Source: Tillus elongatus
Lineage: Eukaryota > Arthropoda > Insecta > Coleoptera > Cleridae
DNA length: 64,000 nucleotides
Direction of reading: 5' to 3'
Assembly (NCBI GenBank): GCA_964006375.1
Contig: OZ023267.1
Coordinates: forward strand, 87,090,906-87,154,905
Program-made: the position numbers and the translations under genes
Shown: positions 42,140 through 54,532 of the stretch, piece after piece
Layout of the letters: each line of letters begins with the position of its first letter
How positions within the stretch are numbered: the stretch's first letter is position 1
Notes under the pieces: model-generated
Told to the model about the DNA's origin: nothing
Databases searched by the model: none
Seen by the model: the letters and a program-made list of their open reading frames with translations, nothing else

Positions 42140-43090
42140 ATGCTCTCTTCTCTTAATACCAGGAAAGCCTCTGACCTTGACGAGATCCCAGCAATTGTTC
42201 TCAAAAAATGCGCACCAGAGCTTGCTCCTGTCCTGACTCGTCTGTTTCAGATATCTTATAATAAAGGCATATTCCCTAGTAACTGGAAAACTGCTCGAGT
42301 ACAACCCATCCCCAAGAAAGGATCCAAAGCGCTTCCTAGCAACTACAGGCCTATTTCTCTCCTTTCAGTCGTCTCTAAAGTGATGGAAAAGTATATAAAC
42401 ACCGAATTACTAAAATTTCTTGAAAAGCACAGTCTAATCCATGACAGGCAGTGTGGATTCCGTCAACGCAGATCGACTGCCGACCTCCTTTCCTTTTTCA
42501 CCCATTCTTGCAACAAGTCTATGGAACAACACGGTGAATCCCAGATTGTTGCTCTAGACATATCAAAAGCATTCTACCAGGTCTGGCACGCAGCGCTGCT
42601 TAATAAATTTCTGGCCTATGGCCTACCACCAAAACTTTGTACCTGGACAGCAAATTTCCTCTCCAACAGGAGCATATCTGTTGTTGTGGATGGCCATTCC
42701 TCTAAACTGTATCCAATTAATGCAGGAGTTCCTCAAGGTTCAGCTTTAGCCCCTACTTTGTTTCTTCTCCACATCAATGACCCCCTCTCTAGCACATCCA
42801 ACCCAGTTCACAGCTACGCGGAAAACAGCACCCTCCATTCAAATATACAATATTCTAAGCCTGTCTCTTTAGCCCAATTAGATGAGGATCGCAGACTCAT
42901 GGAGGGTTCTGTCTCCGTGGATCTCCAAAAAATATTAGACTGGGGAAGTAGAAATCTTGTACAATTCAACACCACCAAAACTAAGTCTTGCTTTCTTTCT
43001 CACAAGAGATACACCAGCCCTAGACCCATCACAATGAACAACCAAGTTATTCCAAGTAATGGGTCCTTTTCTCTTGTTGGCATTTCTTAA
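42140..43090 (+). pseudogene. L2 reverse transcriptase with altered active site
   Basis: The 316-codon frame shows NTRKASDLDEIPAIVLKKC, ARVQPIPKKG, NYRPISLLSVVSKVMEK, QCGFRQRRSTADLL, IVALDISKAFYQVWH (motif A with Asp) and AGVPQGSALAPTLFLL. At the catalytic YADD position it reads YAEN (HSYAENSTLH), so both Asp residues are replaced. The frame ends at a 1-base loss near 43085. Confidence 0.85.
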
Positions 43091-43680
43091 ATCTTAATTG
43101 GCACCAACATGTCACATCAATTGCAGGAGCGGTTGCTAAGAAATTAGGTTTCCTCTCCCAGGCTCGCAAATACTTTTCACCGGCTAATCTCTATACCTTA
43201 TATACTTCACAAATAAGGCCAAACCTCGAATACTGCTCCCACATCTGGGGTGCCGCTGTCGCTTCTACACTAGCTATTCTGGACTCCATTCAAAAGAGAG
43301 CTATACGTCTCATTGGTGACCCCACCCTCACCCAAAGGCTGCCATCCCTTGCCCACCGACGTGCCGTTGGTGACCTCTCTCTCTCTCTCTCTTATAGATA
43401 TCTGCACGGGCACTGCTCAGAGTAGCTTTCCTCCATAGTTTCCCCACCTGCTGCCCCCAACAGATCTATCAGGGGAACAGAGCGAATGCACCCTTTTACT
43501 GTCCAGGTCACCAGACTTAGAAAACTTTGTTATGCCCGATCTTTTGTCCCGAGGACTTCCAAGTTGTGGAATTCCTTGCCGGCACATGTTTTTCCTTCTC
43601 CTCTGAACCTCCAAACCTTCAAGTCCAGAATTAACAAGCTGCCTCTTTCCTCTTTGTCAACACCCACGGTACGATAGTAT
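43091..43680 (+). pseudogene. L2 C-terminal segment
   Basis: In the next frame the chain continues LNWHQHVTSIAGAVAKKLGF and PNLEYCSHIWGAA, then, after another break, CYARSFVPRTSKLWNSLPAH and PSPLNLQTFKSRINKLPL to a stop at 43675-43677. This is the usual tail of jockey/CR1-type ORF2. A CT run lies at 43376-43391. Confidence 0.75.
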
Positions 43681-44065
43681 TTAGGCTGTAAGCCCTCGTG
43701 ATGTGTTGTTGAAATTAAAAAAAATTTACAAAATCTATTTTTAAGGAAAATATGTGATAATGTAATAAACGTAGTTAAACGTTGAATTTATTTAATTTTA
43801 TTTGTAGTATGACATCGCAAGAAAAAAAGCGTGTTTCTACACATTTAACAAGAAAGTTTCATTGTAAAAGTTCGTTTCTTTCCGATAGAAATTTAATCAA
43901 CAGCGACGTAGATATGTCGAGTCACAGTTTAATTTTTTACGTCAAAACTAAGCATTGAAAAAAAAAATGTATTTAAAAAAGTTGTTTCCTATTGGCGGGA
44001 AGAGTATATTCTGATAATTAGTTTAATAAAATTACAACACTGAATTAATAGGGTGATATACCGCG

Positions 44066-44432
44066 GACAGAGCCTAGGTGGTTCAGGGGCAAGAACGTGT
44101 GCCTCTGAACCGAAGGGTACAGGGTTCGATCCCAGCGTACTCCTTTCACTTTTTCAGTACAAACTGCAACAGTAACATAAACCGAGGTTCTGGCATTGTA
44201 TTTGAGCAAGTTGAATGTCTCCATGTTCCGCCCTTCGGAGGGGGCGTAAACCCGTCGGTCCCGTGTCCATGCGATGTTGGGAACGTTAAAGATCCCTACC
44301 TTCCTTACAGAAAGGCAGGGGTTCGGCAAAATTTCTAGGATAGTGTGGTGAAACTGCTCCCTGGCGTCGGTGATTGGTCATAGTCCCGGTAATAGGCCGA
44401 CGTTAAAGAAACATAATCACACACACACACCC
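44066..44432 (+). mobile_element. tRNA-derived SINE
   Basis: A polymerase III internal promoter is visible: box A TGGTTCAGGGG (44079-44089) fits TRGYNNANNNG, and box B GGTTCGATCCC (44123-44133) fits GGTTCGANNCC exactly. The spacing is that of a tRNA. The tRNA-like head lacks a matching acceptor stem, so it is not a tRNA gene. It is followed by a body of about 270 bp ending GGCCGACGTTAAAGAAACATA and a tail of CA repeats. No close second copy is present in this window. Confidence 0.7.
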
Positions 44433-45430
44433 TTTTTGACATCTTTTTTCTTGCTCGCCTTAACGTCTGAAAAAGAATTGAGAACGGTTAATATTAAAGC
44501 CCATTTGTGACTGTATTATTGAGTGTTCAAATTTTCGTTGTATGCAAAAACCGCTTCCGCAGTGCACCCAAGAAGCAGGGTTCCCAAACATGCAGCAAAA
44601 TATATAAATATAGGGTAAAAAAAATTTTCTGGCAAAACCAAGCACGTTACGAAAAAATGTTCACTAAAAAAGTTGTTTTTATTAGCGAGAAAATATGGGA
44701 CACCACCCCGTTTTTAAGCATTTTTTTCTCCGGTTATCTGACTATTAGAAAAAAAATTGATGACTGTGTCTGTTAGAGCGACACTAACTCGAAGACTTAC
44801 CTTGAAACATGAATAATAGAAAAACTATAATTTTAATACAACTATCGTTCCAATTTTAGTATCGTTCTAATTTTAGTATATGTACCGTGAAGCGAGTAAA
44901 CTAGATGAAAGTGAGACAATATCTCATTTTTGACGCATGTACCAGTAAAATGTTTAAATTTTAGTGTTGACACAATTTTGTGAAATTTTTATTCACTACT
45001 CTCACCCTCACAATACTCAATGCTTCACGTTTAAAAAAAAATTCGCCACACACTTTACAAAGTTACGATCAAACATTGAATTTGACACCAATATCTCCTT
45101 TTTATTCAATTACTTTAGATTTGAGGATTGCGACCCCTTAACTTTAAGATCTCATAGCTTTCGTATCACTTTTTTACATTGCAATTTTCACTATCACTTA
45201 TCTTAATGATTTTTCTATCAAACCTTGACTCCCCTTACAATCCCTTCTATATAAGTCAATATCTCTTTGTTAACTCACCCAATACACTTTCAATTTCTTC
45301 ACAAATATTTTCTAATTTTTTTTATTCTCCTGATTAAGGGTTAATCAACCCCTAACAGTAACGATCATTATTTACTATATATTCAGCAAAATCATAACAG
45401 ATAAAGACAATTTTACGAGTTCAGTTATGA
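44433..45430. other. Unassigned AT-rich region
   Basis: Low-complexity AT-rich DNA without a recognisable gene or repeat end. It lies directly downstream of the candidate host gene. Confidence 0.5.
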
Positions 45431-45436
45431 TTTATT
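45431..45436 (-). terminator. Poly(A) signal of the candidate spliced gene
   Basis: AATAAA on the minus strand, 36 bases beyond the stop codon at 45475-45473. Confidence 0.5.
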
Positions 45437-45472
45437 TACAACTATTATTTACAATCTAATTTAATTATAATT

Positions 45473-46293
45473 CTAAAAGCTATCATAACCAGATTCGCCA
45501 CTTCCACCTTCATCAGACGATGGTAACCATTCCTAAAGAAAAATTTTTTTACTACTGCGCAATAGAAACGTTACGAACCTGACACACATATATAGTTCGC
45601 TTCCACGAAACCATCGTCATCGGAAATCATCTCGATATCGAAAACATCGAAATCATCGAACCCCCAATTCGCCTCTTGTTGCACATCTTCTTCCTCCAGG
45701 TCCTGGAGAGCTTCCTCTTCCTCCTCCAACTCTTCCTCCTCCATCTCTTCACCCTCCATCTCTTCCTCCTCCAGGTCCTGGAGTAGAGCGTTGCCGACAG
45801 TTTTATCGTCCAGAACTATGGTGGACGCATTCTCAATTTCAGCAAGTATTATCAGGGGTTCACACATAACGATTTGTTCACACATAAGGACGCGTTCACA
45901 CACAACGACGATCTAACAATGAATGATTGTGGCGCAAATGAATAACATTATCCCAACTTGACAGCCTTAGAAAAAGTTGACGACCTTCGACATTTAGGTG
46001 ACCTTTACCTTGACCTTGAAATTTATTTGGCCTTGACGTTGACCTCGGCAAATTATGATTCGTTCGTCATGGCACAGATGTGTCTCAATACGAAGTATTT
46101 CAATTTCATAATGTGTGAAATTCGACATGAATTTTTCCAAGATTAACGAGATTTGACTTACGTGATCGTCCAATTCGAGAGGTGACTCAACTTCATATTT
46201 GAAACCTACTTTTTCCTTAGCCAATACCGTGCGTAATGGCGGCGTTTGATTACTTTGTATGCTTATATTGCAATTCAGCGGTAAGCAAATCAT
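45473..46293 (-). CDS. Candidate spliced gene for a small acidic protein (function unknown)
   Basis: Exon A (46304-46162) is bounded by CTTTAG and by the strong donor GTAAGT. It holds an ATG at 46293 and reads MICLPLNCNISIQ…LELDDH. Exon B starts at 45912 after TTGTTAG. Both ends are in phase 0, so the frame carries on as IVVVCERVLMCEQIV, where three 21-bp repeats give (V/M)CE. A run of Glu with LEEEEMEGEEMEEEE follows, then WGFDDFDVFDIEMISDDDGF. Exon B leaves through CAG/GTTCGT at 45579 or a nearby site. A last exon ends GESGYDSF at 45473; its acceptor (45533 or 45514) is uncertain because the first changes phase. A possible 5' exon ends at 46632 with donor GTAAGT. No domain is recognised. 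It lacks any transposon motif. Confidence 0.45.
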
Positions 46294-46639
46294 TGGGTTC
46301 AATTCTAAAGAAGGTAGTCTTTGTTATTGAAATAGAAAATTTTTTGCGATAAAAGGTTAAGTTCAGTGGTTGAAGATCGTTAAAAAAATCCGTCCGAAAC
46401 GTTGGTCTCCAGACAACACTGAGTACCTACGATATTTTTAGATAACAATAGTTAGATAAGGTAAAAACAGTTTATCTGATTAAAAACATGCGGAGTGTAT
46501 TTTTTCAGGAATTTAACCAACCAGCGACAAGTATATGCTCGTTAAAATATTTTGTCAGTGTCAAACATACAATAAAATACAAGATAAGACGTATAACAAC
46601 GCGGTAAACAAAAGGTATAAAAGTTACTTACGCAATACA

Positions 46640-47950
46640 GTTTTACATTCCTGTACGAGATAATATATACAAAACACACAACATTAACCTTTCAGTTCTT
46701 CAAGCCCAGCAACAATATAACTTTAATTTATAATGAAAAGAAAAAAGATCGTCAATTGTCCCTGAATTTAGGATGCCGTTGGTGGATTTGCAGAATTTTG
46801 CCAGTACAAAATTCTCCACCAGGGATGCCAGTGAACCACTTTCATTAGGTATTAGTAAGCTTCGATGCTCCTCTATTTATTCAAAAGACAAAGACATCAA
46901 CATTGATTAATCTAAGCTTCAAATTTAAAATATTTATTAATAATTAACCCGACAGAGACGAGACAATTTTTTTGTAAATAACTCAGCAAGGGTAATGCTA
47001 ATTTTAATAATTAATTAAAGACAAGATTAAGAGATCACCCGTCAATTTTTAAAAATAATTAGACCAATCACTTACTATTTGATTAGTCTTGACCAAAGTG
47101 TCACATTTCTTAGGCCTTAAGTTCAACACACTGGTCCCGTAGATGTTTATTGTTGAGAGATCTATAGAGTTTCGAAATTATAAAATTACTGAACATAGCA
47201 GAACTTGTTAAGGAAATCGTTATTAAATCAAAGAGCAGAACTAATTCACAAAAATAAGTTTTTATTGATCATTAAAATTTATGGTTTGGTAATATATGTG
47301 TTGTTTTATCAAATTTCAAACACTGAATTCTTGGCAAAAGGACAAGAGAAAAATATTAGCGTAAATATCAGATGTTCTTAAATGTAATTAAATATGTATT
47401 AAATATGTTTTTTATTGTTTCTCTGGCCAGATAAATCTGCAGAAATTATTCGGGTTGCATGTCTATTAGTAAGATAATTATAATCTGAGCCTAAGACTGA
47501 AGTCTATATGCATATTTATTATTTATGTAATTTTGAGATTGGATTGATAATATATTAAAACAAAATGATTCTCAAAGGCAGGAGTTCTCAGATCAACATT
47601 ATTTATGATTAAAAAAAGTCCCAGCTGGACTCGGACTGAATAAAGGGTACACCCAGACCCAGTGTGAAGTCGGACCTTAAGAGCTGAGATTAATCTGGAC
47701 TCCTGTTGCATACTAGATACCAAAGCTAAACACCAACCCTAAATTTTAGCTCTCCAGCTCAGAACTCGGAAGGTGGAGCTCAGCCTTTGGCTTTATATTT
47801 GGAGCTCAAATTTTGATTTTGATGCTAGATATGGCTATACTATAACCTCGAACCTTTACTCTAGAGCTGTTATGAAAATCCCATTTTTGTGAAATCCATA
47901 CTGACTGTCAGAAACAATTCGGAGTTTTTCTAGAAAGCAATCCATGCGCT
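46640..47950. other. Unassigned AT-rich region
   Basis: Contains the presumed upstream region of the candidate spliced gene. No clear promoter, gene or repeat boundary is recognised. Confidence 0.45.
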
Positions 47951-47964
47951 TTTTAAGATTTTTC

Positions 47965-48288
47965 TCAAATAGCAAACGTACTGATTACAGTTATGGGCCT
48001 GTAGCTGTTAAGGTCAAGTCTTATATCAGACTTGAATAGAGGAATCGCAACACCGATCTGAAAAATATCTAGACAAACACCAGTTTTAAATATTTTTTTA
48101 ATCAGTTGGGCAATGTGACTGCTGATATTGTGGGCTACTGTTTTAAACGTTTCTGATGTAAGTCCGTCATAACCAGCCGATTGTTTAGTTTTTAGTGCAG
48201 GAACAACCGAATTTACCTCCCATTCCGCAGTCGGGCTCAAAAAAATGGAAGCTGTAAGTGGGGTTCCATTACAGTTTTTGTTAGCCAT
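47965..48288 (-). pseudogene. L3 reverse transcriptase N-terminal part
   Basis: The frame reads EVNSVVPALKTKQSAGYDGL followed by TSETFKTVAHN, GVAIPLFKSDIRLDLNSYRP and ITVISTFAI. This is the fingers region of a LINE RT (K-S-A-G-x-D-G, then I-P-L-F-K, then S-Y-R-P-I). It stops before motif A. A gap at its start falls at the (TA)n block. Confidence 0.75.
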
Positions 48289-48335
48289 ATTTTCAGTGAA
48301 TTTTCCTAAAAAAATTCATTAATTGGTTGAACTGT

Positions 48336-48445
<110 letters not shown>

Positions 48446-48516
48446 CAGGATCTATAACACGGCATTTCTGTACTATACAAGGAAAGAAGGGTTAAGGGCA
48501 AAGCCGCAAGGAGACA

Positions 48517-48561
48517 ACCGCATACACGTGTTTCAAGCTTATTAGCCATCATCAGTACGGT
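48517..48561 (-). ncRNA. Type I hammerhead ribozyme motif, copy 1
   Basis: On the minus strand: stem I 5' strand ACCGTA (48561-48556), core CTGATGA (48555-48549), stem II GGCT/AGCT with loop AATA, core GAAA, minimal stem III CAC/GTG without a loop, then TA and the stem I 3' strand TGCGGT (48522-48517). All six stem I pairs form, one as U-G. The expected cleavage is after the A at 48523. One U-U mismatch sits at the base of stem II. A loopless palindromic stem III suggests cleavage as a dimer, as reported for hammerheads with very short stem III. Confidence 0.75.
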
Positions 48562-48821
48562 ATAGCCAGGTGAATATGGGAAAACTCTAGATGAAGATGC
48601 AAAAATACACGGAGTCAGAACAGGCAACCAGTGCACATTTGCAGCAATATTTGGAAGACCCTCAATCCGAGGGAAACAACCAAAATAGCCACGGAGGCAA
48701 AGAAATCACCTGCGTGAGCATCCGAAGCCCAGAAAGTTATACTAACTATAACAGGATCTATAACACGGCATTTCTGTACTATACAAGGAAGAAAGGTTAA
48801 GGGCAAAGCCGCAAGGAGACA

Positions 48822-48866
48822 ACCGCATACATGTGTTTCAGGCTTATTAGCCATCCTCAGTACGGT
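48822..48866 (-). ncRNA. Hammerhead ribozyme motif, copy 2 (mutated core)
   Basis: The same arrangement as copy 1 with identical stem I and a better stem II (GGCT/AGCC). The first core strand reads CTGAGGA instead of CTGATGA, and stem III is CAC/ATG with one mismatch. Self-cleavage is likely to be weaker or absent. Confidence 0.65.
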
Positions 48867-48922
48867 ATAGCCAGGTGAAGATGGGAACACTCTAGATGAA
48901 GATGCAAAAATACACGGACCTT

Positions 48923-49640
<718 letters not shown>

Positions 49641-49857
49641 TAATTTACAGACAGCTGTCATTTTGTGTTATTTGGAGCTGTCGCGATAGCATACTACCTG
49701 GTGATACTGGTGGTACAGAGAGATGGCAACCCTGTCCTACACAATGTTCTAGGAGGCTGGCTACCATACCCGTATTACCTTACGAGTGTGTTCTCGCTGT
49801 AATTAATATACCGTACTGACAAGCTCTAATTAGAGCGAAACTGGGCTGCGGTTCTAA

Positions 49858-50226
49858 TTATGGTGACAATACATCTAGCCTATAAATGGCTGAAATTAGC
49901 ACCGCTTTATTATCTATATTTAAGGTTATCTCAAGGATGTTATGTATACCCAAACTGACAATGCTTGACGATGCTGCAAATCTACACCTAACGAAAACCA
50001 ACACTCCATCGTTTTTGTTTATCTGACCGTAGTTATAGAACAGCCTATATTCAGACATGCCATATTGCTCCAAATAACTTACCTGCTAACTTTCGCTTAG
50101 TACTATAACTTAAAACTAATTGCGCAGATTTTCCAAATATACCGCCAACTGATCAAAACTTTTCGACATGCTTCTGATATTCCAATGGAAAACATTAATA
50201 CCCAACCCCAACTCTGACAGTCTAAG
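49858..50226 (-). pseudogene. L3 endonuclease pieces
   Basis: One frame gives INVFHWNIRSMSKSFDQLAV (50190-50110 region), the usual N-terminus of a LINE endonuclease. Another frame (50073-49858) gives EYRLFYNYGQINKNDGVLVF and later VLISAIYR. Frames differ and the catalytic C-terminal part is not seen. Confidence 0.65.
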
Positions 50227-50858
50227 ATTTGCCTGTATAGTCTTCTAAAATAACTATTTCCTTGCTGTTCGCACCAAAATCTCGGATGTAAGGATCCATT
50301 AAAATATTTAAAAAAATAAAACTGCAACAAAATTACAAAACAGTGAATGACAAACACAAAATGGTGAACAATTAAACTCTGCAGTTAGCTCAGATACTAT
50401 ATCAATACAGGAAGCAACAAATAAATAAAACAATCAAACAAACTCAAACCAGAAACCAATACGAAGTACAAAACAAAACAACCAAGCCTCCACGAATCAC
50501 AATCCACCAAGAAAAGTGCACAAGGAAATCAAAGCAAAGGCCACATTTACAGACAAACTTCGATTCATACAAATAATTAATTAAAATATTTACAATGCAG
50601 TAAATCACCCCTGACAATTAATATAAAAAACTACAAGTCAAAAAGTAAAAACACAACGAAATGAAATACAAGAATCGCTTACAATCCAGTAAGAATTTGG
50701 AAAAGAAACTTAATTAGAATCCTGTACTAGCAAAACATAAAGTATTTCCAAATAGTAAACAGTAAACAGCAAATAAAGTCAATCACCAACCTTAATAGAA
50801 ATGCCCTTGCAAGAATGTAACTCTCTATTTTCTTGTCGCCACGGACGCCGAGATGTTC

Positions 50859-51277
50859 TTAGAGAAGGTCTTGGGCCTGGATTTCAATACCACACTTTGA
50901 AAAAAAAATTTTTGGTGTTTCATTATTTTTAGTCAGTTTAGTCACTTGTGCAGCTTCCTCAGCAGCTATATTTATATTCATTACTTTAGCCTTAGAATCC
51001 CGCTCGGTGGATGGTGTGGACGGTTTACTGTTTTGTCTCTCGCTCGATTTTGCCTCAATATCTCTGATTTGATCAGCCATGAAAGCGTCTCCCTTGATAT
51101 AAAGTCTCTTTCTTTATATATGCATTCAAATGTTTGTCTCTTGCCAGTCTCAAGTGTTTTCTCAATAGTCCTTAACCCTCCTGTTCCCTGGGTGTGTAGT
51201 CGCTGGTAACATAACTTTTGTCCCGTTAAGCTTTCTAATGCTCTGAAAAATATCTTGTTTCCTCTCTTTCGTTGCAA
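50859..51277 (-). pseudogene. Possible ORF1-like remnant upstream of L3
   Basis: Two overlapping minus-strand frames (51277-50981 and 51080-50859) have a hydrophilic, charged composition (for example YQRLHTQGTGGLRTIEKTLE and KAKVMNINIAAEEAAQVTKL). Position and strand fit an ORF1 of L3, but I recognise no domain, and a host exon cannot be excluded. Confidence 0.25.
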
Positions 51278-51279
51278 AT

Positions 51280-52900
51280 TTAAGTTTTTAAGATGATTGG
51301 TATTTTAAAATATTATTTTCGTTCTGTATTTGACAAAACAAAGAACGTCAGCGAACCTTCATACAATATAATAAATAATAATGTAAATCAATTTGTTTTT
51401 TTCTCTAAGTTGAAAACGTATTTGCATCAAGTATGGGCCTCCACAAGATTAAATTTTATTAATACTATTATCATGATGATAAATCACCAGTACAGCATCA
51501 GCCAAAATTCCTTTCGATAAAAACTAAATATTGTTCACAAACGCAGAACATTTTGAAGGGAACCCTGCATACTTTAAAAAAGTACTTTGAAAGAATGGTC
51601 TGTAAACGGTAGAATAAGGGATGTCAAAAATTTGTTTTGTTTGTGTTAAGGTGTGAGACCTGAAATCATTTCCATTTAATTTTCGTATTCACCTTATACT
51701 AATTCTACCAAAATATTGTACTCGTTCATCTGTAAATAATCTTTAGAAATGTTCGTTCGATGCGAATAAAATAATATATCTAATTGTTTTATACCCTAAT
51801 AGGCTTATGGCTCAGCTAAAAGAATAAAAGCCTTTAAATATCCTCAATATGTGAAATAAACTGCCTGGTTTGAACAAAAGTACCCTATGTCACGCATTTC
51901 CCGTGCATTATGGAGGTTAAGCTATATAAATATCACATTGCCGTAAAATTATACTCATTACAAATTCAGAACATAGTTGTTTACTTCCAAGGAAATTAAA
52001 GTAACCGGAGGCTATTACTGTAAGGAAAAATGACTAACATTTTACAAGAAACGTTATCAGTATAACAAAGAATTAAATTTTCCCTAGCTTCATACATCAG
52101 TTTCACCATACCGTACGTGGGAAATGCAAATTTTGACTGCGGTTTAATGCTATTCATTATTTGTATTGATCTCGCCTATTCTTAAGGCTGCTGAAGGAGG
52201 TCAGTTTTGAACCTTGGTTTTTAAACAAGTAGCAATATTGTGCAAAATTATAATACAGTCAAAACATACATACCCTCAATTTAAAATTCTAGGCTTTAAT
52301 TTCAGTTATTATTTTATTTTTGACAAATCTTCGTGGAAAAAAATTCACTTTTATAAAGTAAAATATGGACAGATGACGCGCCTTTCTATAAAAGTGATAT
52401 AAGTACATACACTAATTTATTGAACTCGAAATAAATAAGTACCTCTTAGGCATTTAATCTTTTTAATAAATAATTTATGAAAAAACATAAATCTACCATT
52501 TAAACAAGAACAAAATGAGAGAAAAAGAGAGGGCGCATTTGGCAATTTTTCCCATGTTATATGGGTGAGAGGACACATTACAACAAGATGCAGGGCATAT
52601 GAAAAAAAAAAGTCAAAGTTTACTTTTAAAACTAAAAGTTTAGTTGCTTTTTTCCACAGTCGTGGCAGTAGGTCTTGTAAACTGTGCAAGAGTTAAGGAG
52701 TTTGGAGTTTGTTTTCTTGTACTACTGCAGGCAACCAACACACATTTCTATGAAACGTTTCTTCATCAGTGTAGTTATTAGAAGTAACTGCCCTCACTTC
52801 AGTCCATGACCTAGAGTCATGAAAAATACGTCGTTTGGCAGCCTTTACAGTTTACACATTAACGATACCACTTTTTAACAGACTTTCTGTCTGTCCAATT
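51280..52900. other. Unassigned AT-rich region
   Basis: No supported gene, repeat or RNA. Short frames here have no recognisable motif. Confidence 0.45.
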
Positions 52901-52904
52901 TTTG

Positions 52905-53381
52905 AATTCTGAACCTCTAGTTTTAGTGAATATTTGCAGGGAAAATTTACTAATCAGCAGCTCGCGACTTTGGAATTAAAGAAATATTCTTCGAATGTGC
53001 GCGAACTAGGTAGGCCCCTTAGAACCCATATTCGGAATCAATTTCACTTTTATGCGTTTATCTAATATTATAAATGTGTGTATCACACCGATAACTCCAA
53101 AATTGGATAAATAAATTTCTGGAAAAGTTTTTCTGAAAAAAAATTTTTTTTTGGAAACAGCTATGGCAACCAAGTCTAGTACGCAGGTTTGTAATGTAAA
53201 GCGCATACTATATATCACATTTCAGATCTTTAAGTTGAAAGCAAGAAGTTATAAGGGAAAGTTATTGAGCGAAGTTTCGTAACAAAATTTACACATAGAG
53301 AGTTAACGGCTTTCAAAATTTTTGCAAGTGTACGCGAATTAGAGCCTCGAGAACGCATATTTGAGGTCAGTTTCAAAGTTA
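52905..53381 (-). repeat. Interspersed repeat pieces left of M2
   Basis: Words such as GTGTATCACACCGATAACTCC (reverse of the family end), GCGCGAACTAGG and AGAACCCATATTCGGAATCA match the family. A second piece with GAGAACGCATATTTGAGGTC runs directly into the (TA)n array at 53382. Confidence 0.6.
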
Positions 53382-53460
<79 letters not shown>

Positions 53461-53475
53461 ATATATATATATATA
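53382..53475. repeat. (TA)n microsatellite at the left end of M2
   Basis: TA units (53382-53456 and 53458-53475, with a CA-type break) directly before the CAGGGT end of M2. Confidence 0.95.
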
Positions 53476-54324
53476 CAGGGTCCGGCAAGTTGAGAGGATC
53501 ACATAATTATCTTCAAAACCGCTCTACCTAGAAATGTTAAATTTGGTATCCATGGATATACCAGTGTTTCTCATAACCGGAAATTAGTTTCATGTATACA
53601 GAGTGATCAGGTTATCTGTGCCACACCAAACTTGAATTTTTTTTAATAGGACACCCTATATTTTATTATATTTCTTGATAGAGCATTTCACGGAGAGTAA
53701 AATAATGCCCAACAATAGGGGCCTGGGATTAACGGTTTAGCAGTTATTCAATTGTTTGTCCGAAATCTTATTCCGATTCAACACGACAGTGCTGCCATGT
53801 CGTCATAAAATCTGTCAAGATCTGGTATTACCATGACTTTTAACTCAGTGTAGCATACTAAAATGTGGTTATATAGCTTGCGGAAGTATCCACTTATACA
53901 GGGTGTTACATTTTACAAAGCTCAATTTTTCTCGAAAATTTCAAATGGAACACCCTGTATATGACTACGGCATCAGATAGCAGGTTTAGTAAGCTTTCTC
54001 CCAATACCATATTTGCTGCGATTCAATTCAATCAATCAACAGAAACTGATGGATAATTTGTAAACGTCTGGGCTTTCTTCTTTCTAAAGGTGAATTATAA
54101 TTTGCACAGGCTTTTAATGAAAATCATAGACATGTCATTTTTTGTAAATTGTTACATTGTTTTTAGATAACTGTATGGTGAAATTTATTTTTAACTTAAT
54201 TTATAAACAACAAAAATTAAATAAAAATAATGGTACCATATTAATTTAATACATAAACGAAAGATTTTAAATAATTAAAATAATCAACTAGTTAGCAAAA
54301 TAACAGTTTTAATAACAAGTCTAA
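53476..54324 (+). repeat. M2 left terminal inverted repeat
   Basis: It aligns with the reverse complement of 55284-56128, down to the inner words TAACAGTTTTAATAACAA. Small indels occur in the AT-rich inner part. Confidence 0.85.
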
Positions 54325-54532
54325 TCTTCGTATGATTTGCCTAAGGGTAGCAGCATAGATTTACATACTCAGAATAATTCCGATTCAAAATAATTATCAC
54401 TGAAACGCTCAAGTTGTCGCCTAGCAACAAACTACAACTTTATTAAAAATAATAAAGCTATTTCACTAGTTTAACAACAAAATAGTAAAACTACGTGTAC
54501 TAGATTATTTTTGTCAATACAGTAATTAATCG

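Larger units (their letters stand above)
41410..43725 (+). mobile_element. L2: jockey/CR1-group LINE fragment
   Basis: A 5'-truncated LINE carrying the endonuclease-RT linker, RT and C-terminal segment. It ends in a short A tract (about 43716-43725) after GTGATGTGTTGTTGAAATT. There is no RNase H, unlike L1. Frameshifts and an altered RT active site make it inactive. Confidence 0.82.

Noticed and set aside
44079..44133. tRNA gene
   Set aside because: Promoter boxes are good but no acceptor stem or complete cloverleaf can be drawn; a SINE head fits better.
52740..52775. Hammerhead ribozyme (CTGATGA next to GAAAC on the minus strand near 52760)
   Set aside because: There is no stem II between the two core strands.
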